Positions 1-8,454 of a stretch of 64,000 bases of DNA are shown one piece after another. The translations under genes and the position numbers were made by a program. Below the pieces are notes generated by a model that ran no database searches, was not told the origin of the DNA, and worked only from the letters and a program-made list of their open reading frames with translations. Position 1 is the stretch's first letter; each line of letters opens with the position of its first letter. This stretch comes from Streptomyces peucetius (GTDB taxonomy: Bacteria; Actinomycetota; Actinomycetes; Streptomycetales; Streptomycetaceae), in assembly GCF_025854275.1 (NCBI RefSeq), contig NZ_CP107567.1:4092001-4156000 (forward strand), read 5' to 3'.

Positions 1-510
1 CTCGTAACCCTGGCGCTGGTGGAAGGACTCCTCCTTGCAGACCCGGACCATCGCCCGGGCGTACGGCCCGTACGAGCAGCGGCAGAGCGGCACCTGGTTG
101 GTGATCGCCGCCCCGTCGACGAGCCAGCCGATCGCGCCGACGTCGGCCCAGGTCAGCGTCGGGTAGTTGAAGATCGAGGAGTACTTCTGGCGGCCCGAGT
201 GCAGCTTGTCGAGCAGCTCGTCGCGGCTGGTGCCGAGCGTCTCGGCGGCGCTGTACAGATACAGGCCGTGGCCGGCTTCGTCCTGGACCTTGGCCATCAG
301 GATCGCCTTGCGGCGCAGCGACGGCGCGCGCGTGATCCAGTTCGCCTCCGGCTGCATGCCGATGATTTCCGAGTGCGCGTGCTGCGCCATCTGGCGGACC
401 AACGACGCCCGGTACGCGTCCGGCATCCAGTCGCGCGGTTCGATGCGCTCGTCGGCGGCCACGGCAGCGTCGAACGCCGCCTGGTACCCATCCGCAGTCA
501 CTGCCGTCAT
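1..510 (-). CDS. paaA: 1,2-phenylacetyl-CoA epoxidase subunit PaaA (5' part; runs off the left edge)
   Basis: The first 170 residues are present, reading leftward; the C-terminal half lies outside the window. PaaA is the catalytic ferritin-like diiron subunit of the multicomponent monooxygenase that epoxidises the ring of phenylacetyl-CoA, the committed step of aerobic phenylacetate catabolism in the cytoplasm. Diagnostic segments are [12 protein letters not shown] near residue 47, the first EXXH iron motif EAGH at 78-81 and the second at ESFH near 161-164. The ATG at 510 is supported by an AGGGGAG Shine-Dalgarno five bases upstream. A PaaR-type palindrome at 523-540 abuts that site, so repressor bound there would cover the promoter or leader. 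paaB-E are expected further left (inference). Confidence 0.95.
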   Translation of the reverse strand, partial: MTAVTADGYQAAFDAAVAADERIEPRDWMPDAYRASLVRQMAQHAHSEIIGMQPEANWITRAPSLRRKAILMAKVQDEAGHGLYLYSAAETLGTSRDELLDKLHSGRQKYSSIFNYPTLTWADVGAIGWLVDGAAITNQVPLCRCSYGPYARAMVRVCKEESFHQRQGYE

Positions 511-522
511 CCGGACTCCCCT

Positions 523-540
523 ACCGACCGATCGTTCGGT
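523..540. promoter_or_regulatory. PaaR-type operator of paaA
   Basis: An 18-bp near-palindrome, ACCGACCGATCGTTCGGT, 13 bp upstream of the paaA ATG. Its reverse complement is identical, base for base, to the site at 5484-5501 between paaN and paaH. A TetR-family regulator gene follows paaH, which makes it the obvious ligand (inference from TetR-family palindromes and linkage). Confidence 0.82.
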
Positions 541-585
541 TCATCGGCTTCAATGGTCGGTCGGCGGGCCGTAGGGTGTCAACCC

Positions 586-594
586 TGTGGATAA
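586..594 (-). promoter_or_regulatory. DnaA-box-like 9-mer (TTATCCACA)
   Basis: The complement reads TTATCCACA, the classical DnaA box. It lies between divergent paaA and the DUF5819 gene, 46 bp from the PaaR-type operator. Two further perfect boxes (TTGTCCACA type) sit in the paaN/paaH and bkdA promoter regions. Binding is not shown by sequence alone. Confidence 0.5.
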
Positions 595-624
595 CCGAGG
601 GGACCGGCGCGATCGGGGCGGGGG

Positions 625-1650
625 ATGGATTTCTACGAGGACGAGGAAAGCAAGGGGGCAGGAAAAGTGAGCTCCGGGCTGCCTCTGCCCCGCCGTACCG
701 GGCAGCAGCAGAGCGACTCGTCCGCCAGTCGTGAGGCCGGGGCACCGGGCCGGCTCGACGAGCCCCGTCCCGGCGACGGTGACGGGACCGGGACCGGCAG
801 CGACAGCGTTCCCGGCCCCCGTCAGGCATCGGAGTCCACAGCTCCCGCCGGTCCTTCCGAGCCCTCCGTACGTCCCGGTCTCCCGGCCCTCGTCGCGGCC
901 CCAGGACCCGAGGAGGCCCCTCCCGGGCCCCCTGAGCAACTCCCGCCTGCCGAGCCGCCCGCCCCCGACGAAGCCTCCGCCGCGCCTCCCGGCGGCATGG
1001 CGGGTCTGTCCCTCCCCTACCAGGCCGCGGCCGCCGTGTCGCTCGCGCTGATAGCCGCCCTCGCCTGCGTCCACCTGGCCATGGTGTTCCTCCACGTCGC
1101 CCCCTCCAACACGGTGACCAAGCAGCACGGCGAAGCGGTCGACGGCTGGGTCTACCCGGAGTTCGAGCAGAACTGGAAGCTCTTCGCCCCCAATCCGCTC
1201 CAGCAGAACATCGCGATACAGGCGCGGGCCCAGTACACCGCCCGGGACGGCAGCCGCCAGGTCAGCGACTGGGTCGACTTCTCCGCGGAGGACGGTGAAC
1301 AGATCCGTCACAACCTTCTCCCGAGCCACCTCCAGCAGAACCAGCTCCGCCGGGCATGGGACTTCTACGTCGGCTCGCACGACACCGAGAACAAACCCGA
1401 CGGCCTGCGCGGCCGGCTCTCGGAGAGCTACATGCGCCGCATCGTGATGCTCCGCCTCGACCCCCACGACCTCGGCGGCCCCGTCGAGCGCATCCAGCTC
1501 CGTGCGTCGACCCGTGCCATCGAGGCCCCGGACTGGAGCGACGAGAAGATCGACACGCGCACCGTCCACCGGGAGCTCCCGTGGTGGACCGTCACCGCGG
1601 CGGATCTGCCGGGCGGGGTCGGCAACGACAGGACAGAGGCGGCCCGGTGA
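625..1650 (+). CDS. DUF5819 family membrane protein
   Basis: A 341-residue protein of unknown function. Residues 1-125 are a Pro/Gly/Glu-rich, probably disordered cytoplasmic region; one membrane helix follows at about 133-157 (AAAVSLALIAALACVHLAMV). The rest is an extracytoplasmic domain with the conserved WKLFAPNP motif at 184-191 that marks DUF5819. It overlaps the HTTM gene downstream by GTGA, so the two are translationally coupled and probably form one membrane complex. The layout (single-pass protein with a W-LF-P motif plus an HTTM partner) resembles SdpA/SdpB of the Bacillus SDP toxin-maturation system; that comparison is an inference. ATG 625 follows GGCGGGGG; GTG 667 is an alternative start. 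Confidence 0.8.
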   Translation: MDFYEDEESKGAGKVSSGLPLPRRTGQQQSDSSASREAGAPGRLDEPRPGDGDGTGTGSDSVPGPRQASESTAPAGPSEPSVRPGLPALVAAPGPEEAPPGPPEQLPPAEPPAPDEASAAPPGGMAGLSLPYQAAAAVSLALIAALACVHLAMVFLHVAPSNTVTKQHGEAVDGWVYPEFEQNWKLFAPNPLQQNIAIQARAQYTARDGSRQVSDWVDFSAEDGEQIRHNLLPSHLQQNQLRRAWDFYVGSHDTENKPDGLRGRLSESYMRRIVMLRLDPHDLGGPVERIQLRASTRAIEAPDWSDEKIDTRTVHRELPWWTVTAADLPGGVGNDRTEAAR

Positions 1651-2825
1651 AGCCCGACCAGGACCGCAGGGTCGCCCGCGCCGTCCAGCTCGTCACGTCC
1701 ACGGCCCTCGGGCCGTACCAGAGCGCCATCGTCCGGATCGGCTTCGGGGCGACCTGGCTGCTGTTCCTGCTGCGCGAACTGCCCCACCGGCACGATCTCT
1801 ACGGACCGGACGGTCCGTGGAGCTGGGAGATGGGCCAGCAGCTGATCGCCGGAAACAAGGCGTTCACCGTGCTCCTGTGGTCGGACGGCGCCCTGTGGTT
1901 CGAGTTCGTCTACGGCGTCTGCGTGCTCTCCAGCCTGCTGATGATGCTCGGCTGGCGTACCCGCGCCGTGTCGGTGCTCTTCATGGTCGGCGTCCTGTCG
2001 TTGCAGAACCGCTCGATCTTCGTCGGGGACGGCGGCGACAACGTCGTCCACCTCATGGCCATCTACCTGGTGCTGACGCGCTGCGCGCAGGTGTGGTCCC
2101 TCGACGCCCGGCGGGCGACACGCAAGCCGGGGCCCGACCGGACCGGCCCCGTGCTCTGGACGGTCCTCGGCACGGTGCTCCTCACGGGCACGTTCGTGGA
2201 GCGGGGCGGCGGGGACACGTGGATCCTCGTCCTGTTCTGGGGCCTGTGGGCGGCTCAAGGCCTGTGGTGGGTGGTGGACCGCTTCGCGCCCGGCAGCGAG
2301 CCGCGCACTCTGCTCGACGTCCTGGCGAACCTGACCCACAACGCCGCCCTCGTCGTGATCATGGCCGAGGTCTGCCTGATCTACGCGACCGCCGGCTGGT
2401 ACAAGATCCAGGGGTCGCGCTGGCAGGACGGCACGGCGCTGTACTACCCGCTCAAGCTGGACTACTTCACCCCGTGGCCGGAGCTCTCCGGGATCCTGGC
2501 CTCCGGCGGTGTGATGGTCATGCTGCTGACCTACGGCACGGTCGCCGTGCAGGTGGCGTTCCCCTTCACGCTCTTCAACAGGCGGGTCAAGAACGTCCTG
2601 CTGGTGGTCATGATGCTCGAGCACGCGGCCATCGCGGTGCTCCTGGGGCTGCCGTTCTTCTCGATGGCGATGATCGCGGCCGACGCCGTGTTCCTGCCGA
2701 CAGGGTTCCTGGTGGCCCTGGGCGCGCTGGTCGCCCGCGGACGGGACCGGCTGCTGCGGGGGAAGGGGCGCCCGCAGCCGGTGCCGCAGGGGAGTGACGA
2801 GCCGACCCGTACGCTCGTCGGGTGA
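1647..2825 (+). CDS. HTTM domain multipass membrane protein
   Basis: A 392-residue integral membrane protein with about eight hydrophobic segments. It carries the HTTM (horizontally transferred transmembrane) fold known from vitamin K-dependent gamma-carboxylase relatives and SdpB-type proteins. The diagnostic part is the stretch near residue 250, GWYKIQGSRWQDGTALYYPL, with its W-x-DGTALYY core. The length fits a stand-alone HTTM protein without the extra C-terminal domain of true gamma-glutamyl carboxylases. The GTG start overlaps the DUF5819 stop codon, and the stop overlaps the next GTG start, giving a three-gene coupled unit. Its substrate is unknown; modification or export of a peptide is only a guess. 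Confidence 0.85.
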   Translation: MKPDQDRRVARAVQLVTSTALGPYQSAIVRIGFGATWLLFLLRELPHRHDLYGPDGPWSWEMGQQLIAGNKAFTVLLWSDGALWFEFVYGVCVLSSLLMMLGWRTRAVSVLFMVGVLSLQNRSIFVGDGGDNVVHLMAIYLVLTRCAQVWSLDARRATRKPGPDRTGPVLWTVLGTVLLTGTFVERGGGDTWILVLFWGLWAAQGLWWVVDRFAPGSEPRTLLDVLANLTHNAALVVIMAEVCLIYATAGWYKIQGSRWQDGTALYYPLKLDYFTPWPELSGILASGGVMVMLLTYGTVAVQVAFPFTLFNRRVKNVLLVVMMLEHAAIAVLLGLPFFSMAMIAADAVFLPTGFLVALGALVARGRDRLLRGKGRPQPVPQGSDEPTRTLVG

Positions 2826-3496
2826 GCACCACCGAAGAACCGCTTCGCGAGGAACCGATTCAGTACGACGAGGGATACGCCCCCGAGGTCGGCGTCGGCC
2901 CGCACCCGTTGCCCTGGCCCGAGGACGAGCGGTACGACCGGGAACTGCTGGCCATGGGCGACCGGCGGAACGTCGTGGACCGCTACCGGTACTGGACGCG
3001 CGAGGCGATCGTCGCCGACCTGGACACGCACAGGCACGGCTTCCACGTGGCCGTGGAGAACTGGGGCCACGATTTCAACATCGGTTCGGTGGTGCGCACG
3101 GCCAACGCGTTTCTGGCGAAGGAGATCCACATTGTCGGGCGCCGGCGCTGGAACCGGCGCGGCGCCATGGTCACCGACAGGTACCAGCATGTGCGGCACC
3201 ACCCGGACACGGCCTCGCTGACCGAATGGGCGGCGGCGGAGGAGCTGCCGATCATCGGGATCGACAATCTGCCGGGGGCCGTGCCGCTCGAGCGGACGGA
3301 GCTGCCTCGCCACTGTGTGCTTCTCTTCGGGCAGGAGGGCCCCGGGCTCACCGATGAGGCTCGCAAGCACGCCGCCATGGTCTGCTCGATCGCTCAGTTC
3401 GGTTCGACGCGGTCGATCAACGCGGGCGCGGCGGCGGCCATCGCGATGCACGCGTGGGTGCAGCGGTACGCCGATGTGCCGGCTCCGGGAGTGTGA
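2822..3496 (+). CDS. TrmH/SpoU family RNA 2'-O-methyltransferase
   Basis: A 224-residue SPOUT-fold methyltransferase, probably transferring a methyl group from S-adenosylmethionine to a ribose 2'-OH of rRNA or tRNA. Motif 1 is HDFNIGSVVRTANAF (about 80-94). Motif 2 is LLFGQEGPGLTDEA near 166, and motif 3 is GSTRSINAGAAAAIAMHAW near 195; together these form the trefoil-knot cofactor site. There is no separate RNA-binding domain beyond a roughly 60-residue N-terminal extension. The start GTG at 2822 overlaps the HTTM stop. The target nucleotide cannot be read from sequence. Confidence 0.9.
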   Translation: MSTTEEPLREEPIQYDEGYAPEVGVGPHPLPWPEDERYDRELLAMGDRRNVVDRYRYWTREAIVADLDTHRHGFHVAVENWGHDFNIGSVVRTANAFLAKEIHIVGRRRWNRRGAMVTDRYQHVRHHPDTASLTEWAAAEELPIIGIDNLPGAVPLERTELPRHCVLLFGQEGPGLTDEARKHAAMVCSIAQFGSTRSINAGAAAAIAMHAWVQRYADVPAPGV

Positions 3497-3610
3497 CCCC
3501 GCCGAGGTGCTCCGCCGCGGCCGCTGAGCCGGTCCGCAGGGGCCCGTCCGCGCGACGCCGGTCCGCACGGGCCGGTCCGTGGGCCAGCCGTCGAGTCGTC
3601 GGCCGAGCCG

Positions 3611-3654
3611 GCCTGCGGGCCGGTCCGTAGTGGCCTGCGGGCCGGTCCGTGGCG
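3611..3654. repeat. 22-bp tandem repeat, two copies
   Basis: Two adjacent 22-mers share their first 18 bases (GCCTGCGGGCCGGTCCGT); a partial third match follows. They sit in the 255-bp convergent gap between the methyltransferase and paaN, which holds no gene. Confidence 0.7.
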
Positions 3655-3699
3655 GTCTGCGGGCAGAAACCGCCCCGGTGCCTGCCGGAGCGGACGGCA

Positions 3700-3745
3700 G
3701 GGGCGGGCGCGGGCCCTGTACGAAGCCCGGCCCCGCGCCCGCCCC
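3700..3745. terminator. Bidirectional hairpin terminator between trmH-like gene and paaN
   Basis: The left arm 3700-3715 (GGGGCGGGCGCGGGCC) pairs with 3729-3745 with a single bulged C, around a 13-nt loop. Both flanking genes converge on it. No U-tract is present, as is common in Streptomyces. Confidence 0.7.
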
Positions 3746-3751
3746 CGCGCG

Positions 3752-5431
3752 TCATGCCTGGCGGCGGACCTCCACCACGCGGAAGCGGTTGGAGACGAAG
3801 GCGCCGTCGCACAGCGCCGCGTTCGCCGCGGGGTTGCCGCCGGAGCCGTGGAAGTCGGAGAACGCGGCGGTCTGGTTGACGTACACCCCGCCGGTCAGGT
3901 TCAGCGAGAGCTGCGCCGACTCCTCCAGGCAGACGTCCTCGATCGCGCGCTCCGTCTCCTCGGAGGTGGTGTAGGCGCCGACCGTCATCGCGCCCTTCTC
4001 CCTGACGGTGCGGCGCAGAAGCTCCAGCGCGTCGGCCGTCGAGTCGACGGCCACCACGAACGACACCGGTCCGAAGCACTCCGAGAGGTACGCGGGCTCG
4101 GAGTCCGTGGAGTCCCAGTACTTGCGGGCGCCGTCGAGCTTCACGATCACCGGGGTCCGTACCGTCGCGCCGGGGAAGTCCGGGTTGGTGACCTCACGGG
4201 ACTCCAGCGCGACCTCGCCCAGCTCCGACGCGGCGTCCAGCCGTGCCTTCACATCGGGGTTGACCAGGGCTCCCAGCAGGGCGTTCGCCCGCGCGTCGTC
4301 GCCGAGCAGGCCGCCCACGGCCGCGGCCAGGTCGGCGGCCACCTCGTCATAGCTCTTGGGGCCGGACTCGGTGGTGATGCCGTCCCTGGGGATCAGCACG
4401 TTCTGCGGTGTGGTGCACATCTGGCCGCTGTACAGGGAGAGCGAGAAGGCCAGGTTGGAGAGCATTCCCTTGTAGTCGTCGGTGGAGTCGACCACGACCG
4501 TGTTGACGCCGGCCTTTTCCGTGTACACCTGTGCCTGGCGGGCGTTGGTCTCCAGCCAGTCGCCGAAGGCGGTGGAACCCGTGTAATCGATGATCTTGAT
4601 CTCGGGCCGTGTCGCCAGGGTCTTCGCGATGCCCTCGCCCGGGTTCTCGGCGGCGAGGCAGACGAGGTTCGGGTCGAAGCCGGCCTCGGTGAGCACCTCG
4701 CGGGCCACCTTCACGGTGAGGGCCAGCGGGAGCACGGCGCGGGGGTGCGGCTTCACCAGGACCGGGTTGCCCGTGGCCAGGGAGGCGAAGAGGCCCGGGT
4801 AGCCGTTCCACGTCGGGAACGTGTTGCAGCCGATGACGAGCGCGATGCCGCGGCCCGCGGTGGTGAACGTCTTCCGCAGCTCCAGCGGGTCGCGCTTGCC
4901 CTGCGGCTTGGACCAGTCCACGGCGGCGGAGGGGGTGCGGGTCTGCTCCGCGTACGCGTACGCCACGGCCTCCAGGCCGCGGTCCTGGGCGTGCGGGCCG
5001 CCGGCCTGGAACGCCATCAGGAACGCCTGCCCGCTGGTGTGCATCACCGCGTGCGCGAACTCGTGGGTACGGGCGCTGATGCGGGCCAGGATCTCCAGGC
5101 AGACCAGCGCGCGCGTCTCGGGGCCGGCCTCGCGCCAGGCGCCCATGCCGGCACGCATGGCCGGCAGCAGGACGTCCAGGTCCGGGTGCGGGTACTCGAT
5201 GCCCAGCTCCGGTCCGTACGGAGAAACCTCGCCGCCGGTCCACCCGTCGGTGCCCGGCTGGTCCAGGTCGAAGCGGGAGCCGCGGAGCGCCTCGAAGGCC
5301 GCGAGGCCGTCGGCGGGCGCGCTCTCGCCGTAGGCCTTGGGGTGCTCGGGGTGGGGAGACCAGTACGCGCGCGTGCGGATCGCCTCGAGGGCCTGGTCGA
5401 GCGTGGGCCGGTGGGTCTCGGTCAGCTGCAT
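3752..5431 (-). CDS. paaN: Phenylacetic acid degradation protein PaaN (aldehyde dehydrogenase family)
   Basis: A 559-residue NAD(P)-dependent aldehyde dehydrogenase-fold enzyme of the phenylacetate pathway. It is expected to oxidise the semialdehyde formed on hydrolytic ring opening of oxepin-CoA. Visible landmarks are the cofactor-binding segment GNPVLVKPHP (221-230), the Rossmann motif GSTAFG (285-290) and the nucleophile in SGQMCTTPQN (Cys339). There is no C-terminal MaoC-type hydratase domain as in Escherichia coli PaaZ, so the ring-opening hydratase must be a separate protein. The reading frame extends upstream, but ATG 5431 has a GAGGAG ribosome site nine bases before it and lies just inside the divergent operator region. 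It is divergent from paaH. Confidence 0.93.
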   Translation of the reverse strand: MQLTETHRPTLDQALEAIRTRAYWSPHPEHPKAYGESAPADGLAAFEALRGSRFDLDQPGTDGWTGGEVSPYGPELGIEYPHPDLDVLLPAMRAGMGAWREAGPETRALVCLEILARISARTHEFAHAVMHTSGQAFLMAFQAGGPHAQDRGLEAVAYAYAEQTRTPSAAVDWSKPQGKRDPLELRKTFTTAGRGIALVIGCNTFPTWNGYPGLFASLATGNPVLVKPHPRAVLPLALTVKVAREVLTEAGFDPNLVCLAAENPGEGIAKTLATRPEIKIIDYTGSTAFGDWLETNARQAQVYTEKAGVNTVVVDSTDDYKGMLSNLAFSLSLYSGQMCTTPQNVLIPRDGITTESGPKSYDEVAADLAAAVGGLLGDDARANALLGALVNPDVKARLDAASELGEVALESREVTNPDFPGATVRTPVIVKLDGARKYWDSTDSEPAYLSECFGPVSFVVAVDSTADALELLRRTVREKGAMTVGAYTTSEETERAIEDVCLEESAQLSLNLTGGVYVNQTAAFSDFHGSGGNPAANAALCDGAFVSNRFRVVEVRRQA

Positions 5432-5483
5432 GCGGACCAACTCCTCGTCGAGCTGGGCAGGGGAGGATGACAGAGTTAGAGTA

Positions 5484-5501
5484 ACCGAACGATCGGTCGG
5501 T
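5484..5501. promoter_or_regulatory. PaaR-type operator between paaN and paaH
   Basis: ACCGAACGATCGGTCGGT is the exact reverse complement of the paaA site. It is almost equidistant from the paaN ATG (52 bp) and the paaH ATG (51 bp), so one bound repressor could control both divergent promoters. Confidence 0.85.
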
Positions 5502-5521
5502 ACAAGGGGGCCTGTCGAAGC

Positions 5522-5530
5522 TGTGGACAA
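5522..5530 (-). promoter_or_regulatory. DnaA-box-like 9-mer (TTGTCCACA)
   Basis: The complement reads TTGTCCACA, the DnaA-box form favoured in high-GC Streptomyces origins. It lies 20 bp from the PaaR operator and 22 bp before the paaH start. Confidence 0.5.
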
Positions 5531-5552
5531 CTCATCGGAGAGGATCGCCTCC

Positions 5553-7088
5553 ATGACCGCCATCGACTCCACGACCGCGATCGACGTGAGCCGCACCGTC
5601 GGCGTCGTCGGCACCGGAACCATGGGCCAGGGGATCGCACAGGTCGCCCTCGTCGCAGGCCATCCCGTCCGGCTCCACGACGCCGTACCCGGAAGGGCCG
5701 GGGAGGCCGCGGCGGCGATCGGCGCACGCCTGGACCGGCTCGTCGAGAAGGGACGGATGGCTCCCGCGGACCGCGACGCCGCCCGCGGCAGGCTCCTTCC
5801 GGCCGCCGACCTCGCCGAGCTCGCCGACGCGGCGCTCGTCGTCGAGGCCGTCCTGGAACAGCTCCCGGTCAAGCAGGAACTGTTCACGGAGCTGGAGAAG
5901 ATCGTCGCCGACGACTGCCTGCTCGCCACGAACACCTCCTCGCTGTCCGTGACGGCCGTCGCGGGGGCCCTGCGCAACCCCGGCCGCTTCGTCGGCCTGC
6001 ACTTCTTCAACCCGGCCCCGCTCCTGCCCCTGGTGGAGGTCGTCAGCGGCCACGCCACGGACGACGCAGCGGCCGAGCGGGCCCACGCGACGGCTCTGGC
6101 CTGGGGGAAGACGCCGGTGCGCTGCGCCGACACCCCCGGATTCATCGTCAACCGCGTCGCGCGCCCCTTCTACGCGGAGGCGTTCGCCGTCCATGAGGAG
6201 CGCGGCGCCGACCCCGCCACGATCGACGCGGTCCTGCGGGAGTGCGGCGGGTTCCGGATGGGAGCCTTCGAACTGACCGATCTGATCGGCCAGGACGTCA
6301 ACGAGGCGGTCACCCGGTCCGTCTGGGAGTCGTACTTCCACAGCCCGAAGTTCACACCGTCGCTCGCCCAGCGCCGCCTCGTCGAGTCGGGCCGGCACGG
6401 CCGGAAGACGGGCCACGGCTGGTTCTCTTACGAGGACGCCGTCGAGAGCCCGCGTCCGGGTACCCGGCCGGACGCCGCCGCGCCGGACAGGGTCGTGGTG
6501 CAGGGCGACCTCGGCCCCGCGGAGCCCCTGGTCGGGCTCATCAAGCGGGCCGGGATCACGGTGGTCCGTGAGGAGGGTGACGGTTCCATAGCCCTGCCCG
6601 GCGGCGCCGAACTGGGGCTGGTGGACGGCGAGACCGCGTTCGAGTTCGACGACGGGATCATCTACTTCGATCTCGCCCTCGACTACGAGAAGGCGACCCG
6701 CATCGCGCTGTCCACGTCGGACAGCACGCTCAGGACGATGCCCGGCGCAGTCGACGAAGCCGTCGGCCTCTTCCAGGCACTCGGCAAGGACGTGTCGCTG
6801 ATCGGCGACGTACCCGGCATGATCGTCGCCCGTACGGTGGCGATGCTGGCCGACTTCGCGGCTGACGCGGTCGACCGCGGCGTCGCCTCGGGCGAGGACA
6901 TCGACACCGCGATGAAGCTGGGCGTCAACTACCCGGCCGGACCGTTGGAGTGGGGCGGGAAACTGGGCTTCGGGTGGGTCTGCGCGCTCCTGGAGGCCCT
7001 TCACCAGCGCTACCCCACGGGCCGGTACGCGCCGTCACTGGCGACCGCCCGCCGTGCCCGTGCGTACGACGAGGCGGAGGGCCGATGA
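5553..7088 (+). CDS. paaH: 3-hydroxyacyl-CoA dehydrogenase (PaaH type)
   Basis: A 511-residue NAD-dependent dehydrogenase, most likely oxidising 3-hydroxyadipyl-CoA in the beta-oxidation-like end of the phenylacetate pathway. The Rossmann dinucleotide motif GTGTMGQG is at 20-27. HFFNPAPLLPLVEVV in the middle is the family signature around the catalytic histidine. Two C-terminal 3HCDH domains follow, the second with KLGVNYPAGPLEWGGKLGFG near 455-474. There is no enoyl-CoA hydratase domain, unlike FadB. ATG 5553 is chosen because upstream sequence is promoter and operator. The stop overlaps paaR by ATGA, so dehydrogenase and regulator are co-transcribed. Confidence 0.92.
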   Translation: MTAIDSTTAIDVSRTVGVVGTGTMGQGIAQVALVAGHPVRLHDAVPGRAGEAAAAIGARLDRLVEKGRMAPADRDAARGRLLPAADLAELADAALVVEAVLEQLPVKQELFTELEKIVADDCLLATNTSSLSVTAVAGALRNPGRFVGLHFFNPAPLLPLVEVVSGHATDDAAAERAHATALAWGKTPVRCADTPGFIVNRVARPFYAEAFAVHEERGADPATIDAVLRECGGFRMGAFELTDLIGQDVNEAVTRSVWESYFHSPKFTPSLAQRRLVESGRHGRKTGHGWFSYEDAVESPRPGTRPDAAAPDRVVVQGDLGPAEPLVGLIKRAGITVVREEGDGSIALPGGAELGLVDGETAFEFDDGIIYFDLALDYEKATRIALSTSDSTLRTMPGAVDEAVGLFQALGKDVSLIGDVPGMIVARTVAMLADFAADAVDRGVASGEDIDTAMKLGVNYPAGPLEWGGKLGFGWVCALLEALHQRYPTGRYAPSLATARRARAYDEAEGR

Positions 7089-7678
7089 CCACGGCCAGGC
7101 GGGACACCTACACCCCGGAGACCCTGCTGACCGTCGCCGTGCGGATCTTCAACGAGCGCGGCTACGACGGCACTTCCATGGAGCACCTGTCGAAGGCGGC
7201 CGGGATCTCCAAGTCCTCGATCTACCACCATGTGACCGGCAAGGAGGAGTTGCTGCGCCGGGCCGTCAGCCGGGCGCTGGACTCCTTGTTCGCCGTCCTC
7301 GACGAGAGCGGCGCACAGCGGGGCCGCGCCATCGAGCGGGTGGAGTACGTCACGCGGCGCACGGTCGAGGTCCTGATGGACGAACTGCCGTACGTCACGC
7401 TGCTGCTGAGGGTGCGGGGCAACACGAAGACCGAGCGGTGGGCGCTGGAGCGCCGCCGCGAGTTCGACCAGCGGGTCGCGGACCTGCTGAAGGCGGCCGC
7501 CGCGGACGGCGATCTGCGGGCCGACGTCGACATCCGGCTGGCGACGCGGCTGCTCTTCGGCATGGTGAACTCGCTGGTCGAGTGGTACCGCCCGCAGCCG
7601 GGCGGCAGCCACGACGGTGACCAGCTGGCGGAGACCGTGGTGCGGCTCGCCTTCGACGGGCTGCGTACGGATTCCTGA
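7085..7678 (+). CDS. paaR: TetR-family regulator, probable PaaR
   Basis: A 197-residue TetR repressor. The N-terminal helix-turn-helix is clear (GYDGTSMEHLSKAAGISKSS, then IYHHVTGKEELL). The C-terminal all-helical ligand domain resembles that of acyl-CoA-responsive members. It is the last gene of the paaH unit (4-bp overlap), so it is autoregulated if it binds the operator at 5484. In Streptomyces and relatives PaaR is inactivated by phenylacetyl-CoA; assignment here rests on linkage and the two identical operators. A third, imperfect operator precedes bkdA. Confidence 0.88.
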   Translation: MTTARRDTYTPETLLTVAVRIFNERGYDGTSMEHLSKAAGISKSSIYHHVTGKEELLRRAVSRALDSLFAVLDESGAQRGRAIERVEYVTRRTVEVLMDELPYVTLLLRVRGNTKTERWALERRREFDQRVADLLKAAAADGDLRADVDIRLATRLLFGMVNSLVEWYRPQPGGSHDGDQLAETVVRLAFDGLRTDS

Positions 7679-7864
7679 CGCCGCCCGGGCACCGGGGGCG
7701 GACCAGGTGTTCGCCGGTGGGGGCCTTCTGGAGCGGGTCGCTTCCGGCCGTCGCGTGCCCGCGTCCGGCGGCCGTGGCCTGCCCGCGCTCGAAGACGGCC
7801 GGTCCGTGCCGGGTCCGGACGGTCGGAGACGGTGCGCGTGCCGGATCAGGGCAGGCGGGAACGG

Positions 7865-8410
7865 CTAAGGCGTGTCCGTGTCGTGCCCTGCGCCCGGGCT
7901 GCCGGCCTGGCCCGGTGCGGGGTCGAGGTCCGTCTCCTCGAACACCAGCAGCGTCCGCGTCGACAGCACCTCCGGGATGGACTGCAGCTTGGTCAGGACG
8001 AGTTCGCGCAGCGTGCGGTTGTCGGGCGTGTGCACCAGCAGCAGCACGTCGAAGTCACCGCTGACGAGCGCGATGTGAGCGGCGCCGGGGAGCGCCTGCA
8101 GTTGTTCCCGCACCGTGCGCCAGGAGTTCTGCACGATCTTGAGGGTGATGTAGGCGGAGGCGCCCTGGCCTGCCCGCTCGTGGTTCACCCGCGCGCTGAA
8201 GCCCCTGATCACCCCGTCGTCGATCAGCCGGTTGATCCGCGCGTACGCATTGGCACGGGAGACGTGCACCCGCTCGGCGACCGAGCGTATGGAGGCACGT
8301 CCGTCCGCCTGGAGCATGCGCAGTATGTCGCGGTCGATCGCGTCCAGCGGGCGCGGCACAGGCGTCTGTCCCGCGCGGTCCCCACCGTCGGCCATTTGTT
8401 CAGTTGCCAT
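7865..8410 (-). CDS. bkdR: Lrp/AsnC-family regulator BkdR
   Basis: A 181-residue feast/famine regulator. The N-terminal winged HTH is LDAIDRDILRMLQADGRASI with recognition part RVHVSRANAYARINRLIDDG. The C-terminal RAM effector-binding domain spans about 75-150 (GDFDVLLLVHTPDN). Family members assemble as dimers to octamers and respond to amino acids. Position immediately divergent from bkdABC identifies it as BkdR, the known controller of branched-chain keto acid dehydrogenase genes in Streptomyces. ATG 8410 is preferred; an upstream in-frame ATG at 8431 lacks a ribosome site. It converges on paaR across 186 bp holding no gene. Confidence 0.9.
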   Translation of the reverse strand: MATEQMADGGDRAGQTPVPRPLDAIDRDILRMLQADGRASIRSVAERVHVSRANAYARINRLIDDGVIRGFSARVNHERAGQGASAYITLKIVQNSWRTVREQLQALPGAAHIALVSGDFDVLLLVHTPDNRTLRELVLTKLQSIPEVLSTRTLLVFEETDLDPAPGQAGSPGAGHDTDTP

Positions 8411-8454
8411 GTCCCCCCGCCTTCCTAGCATGGACGACCTGTCTCCATCTCATG

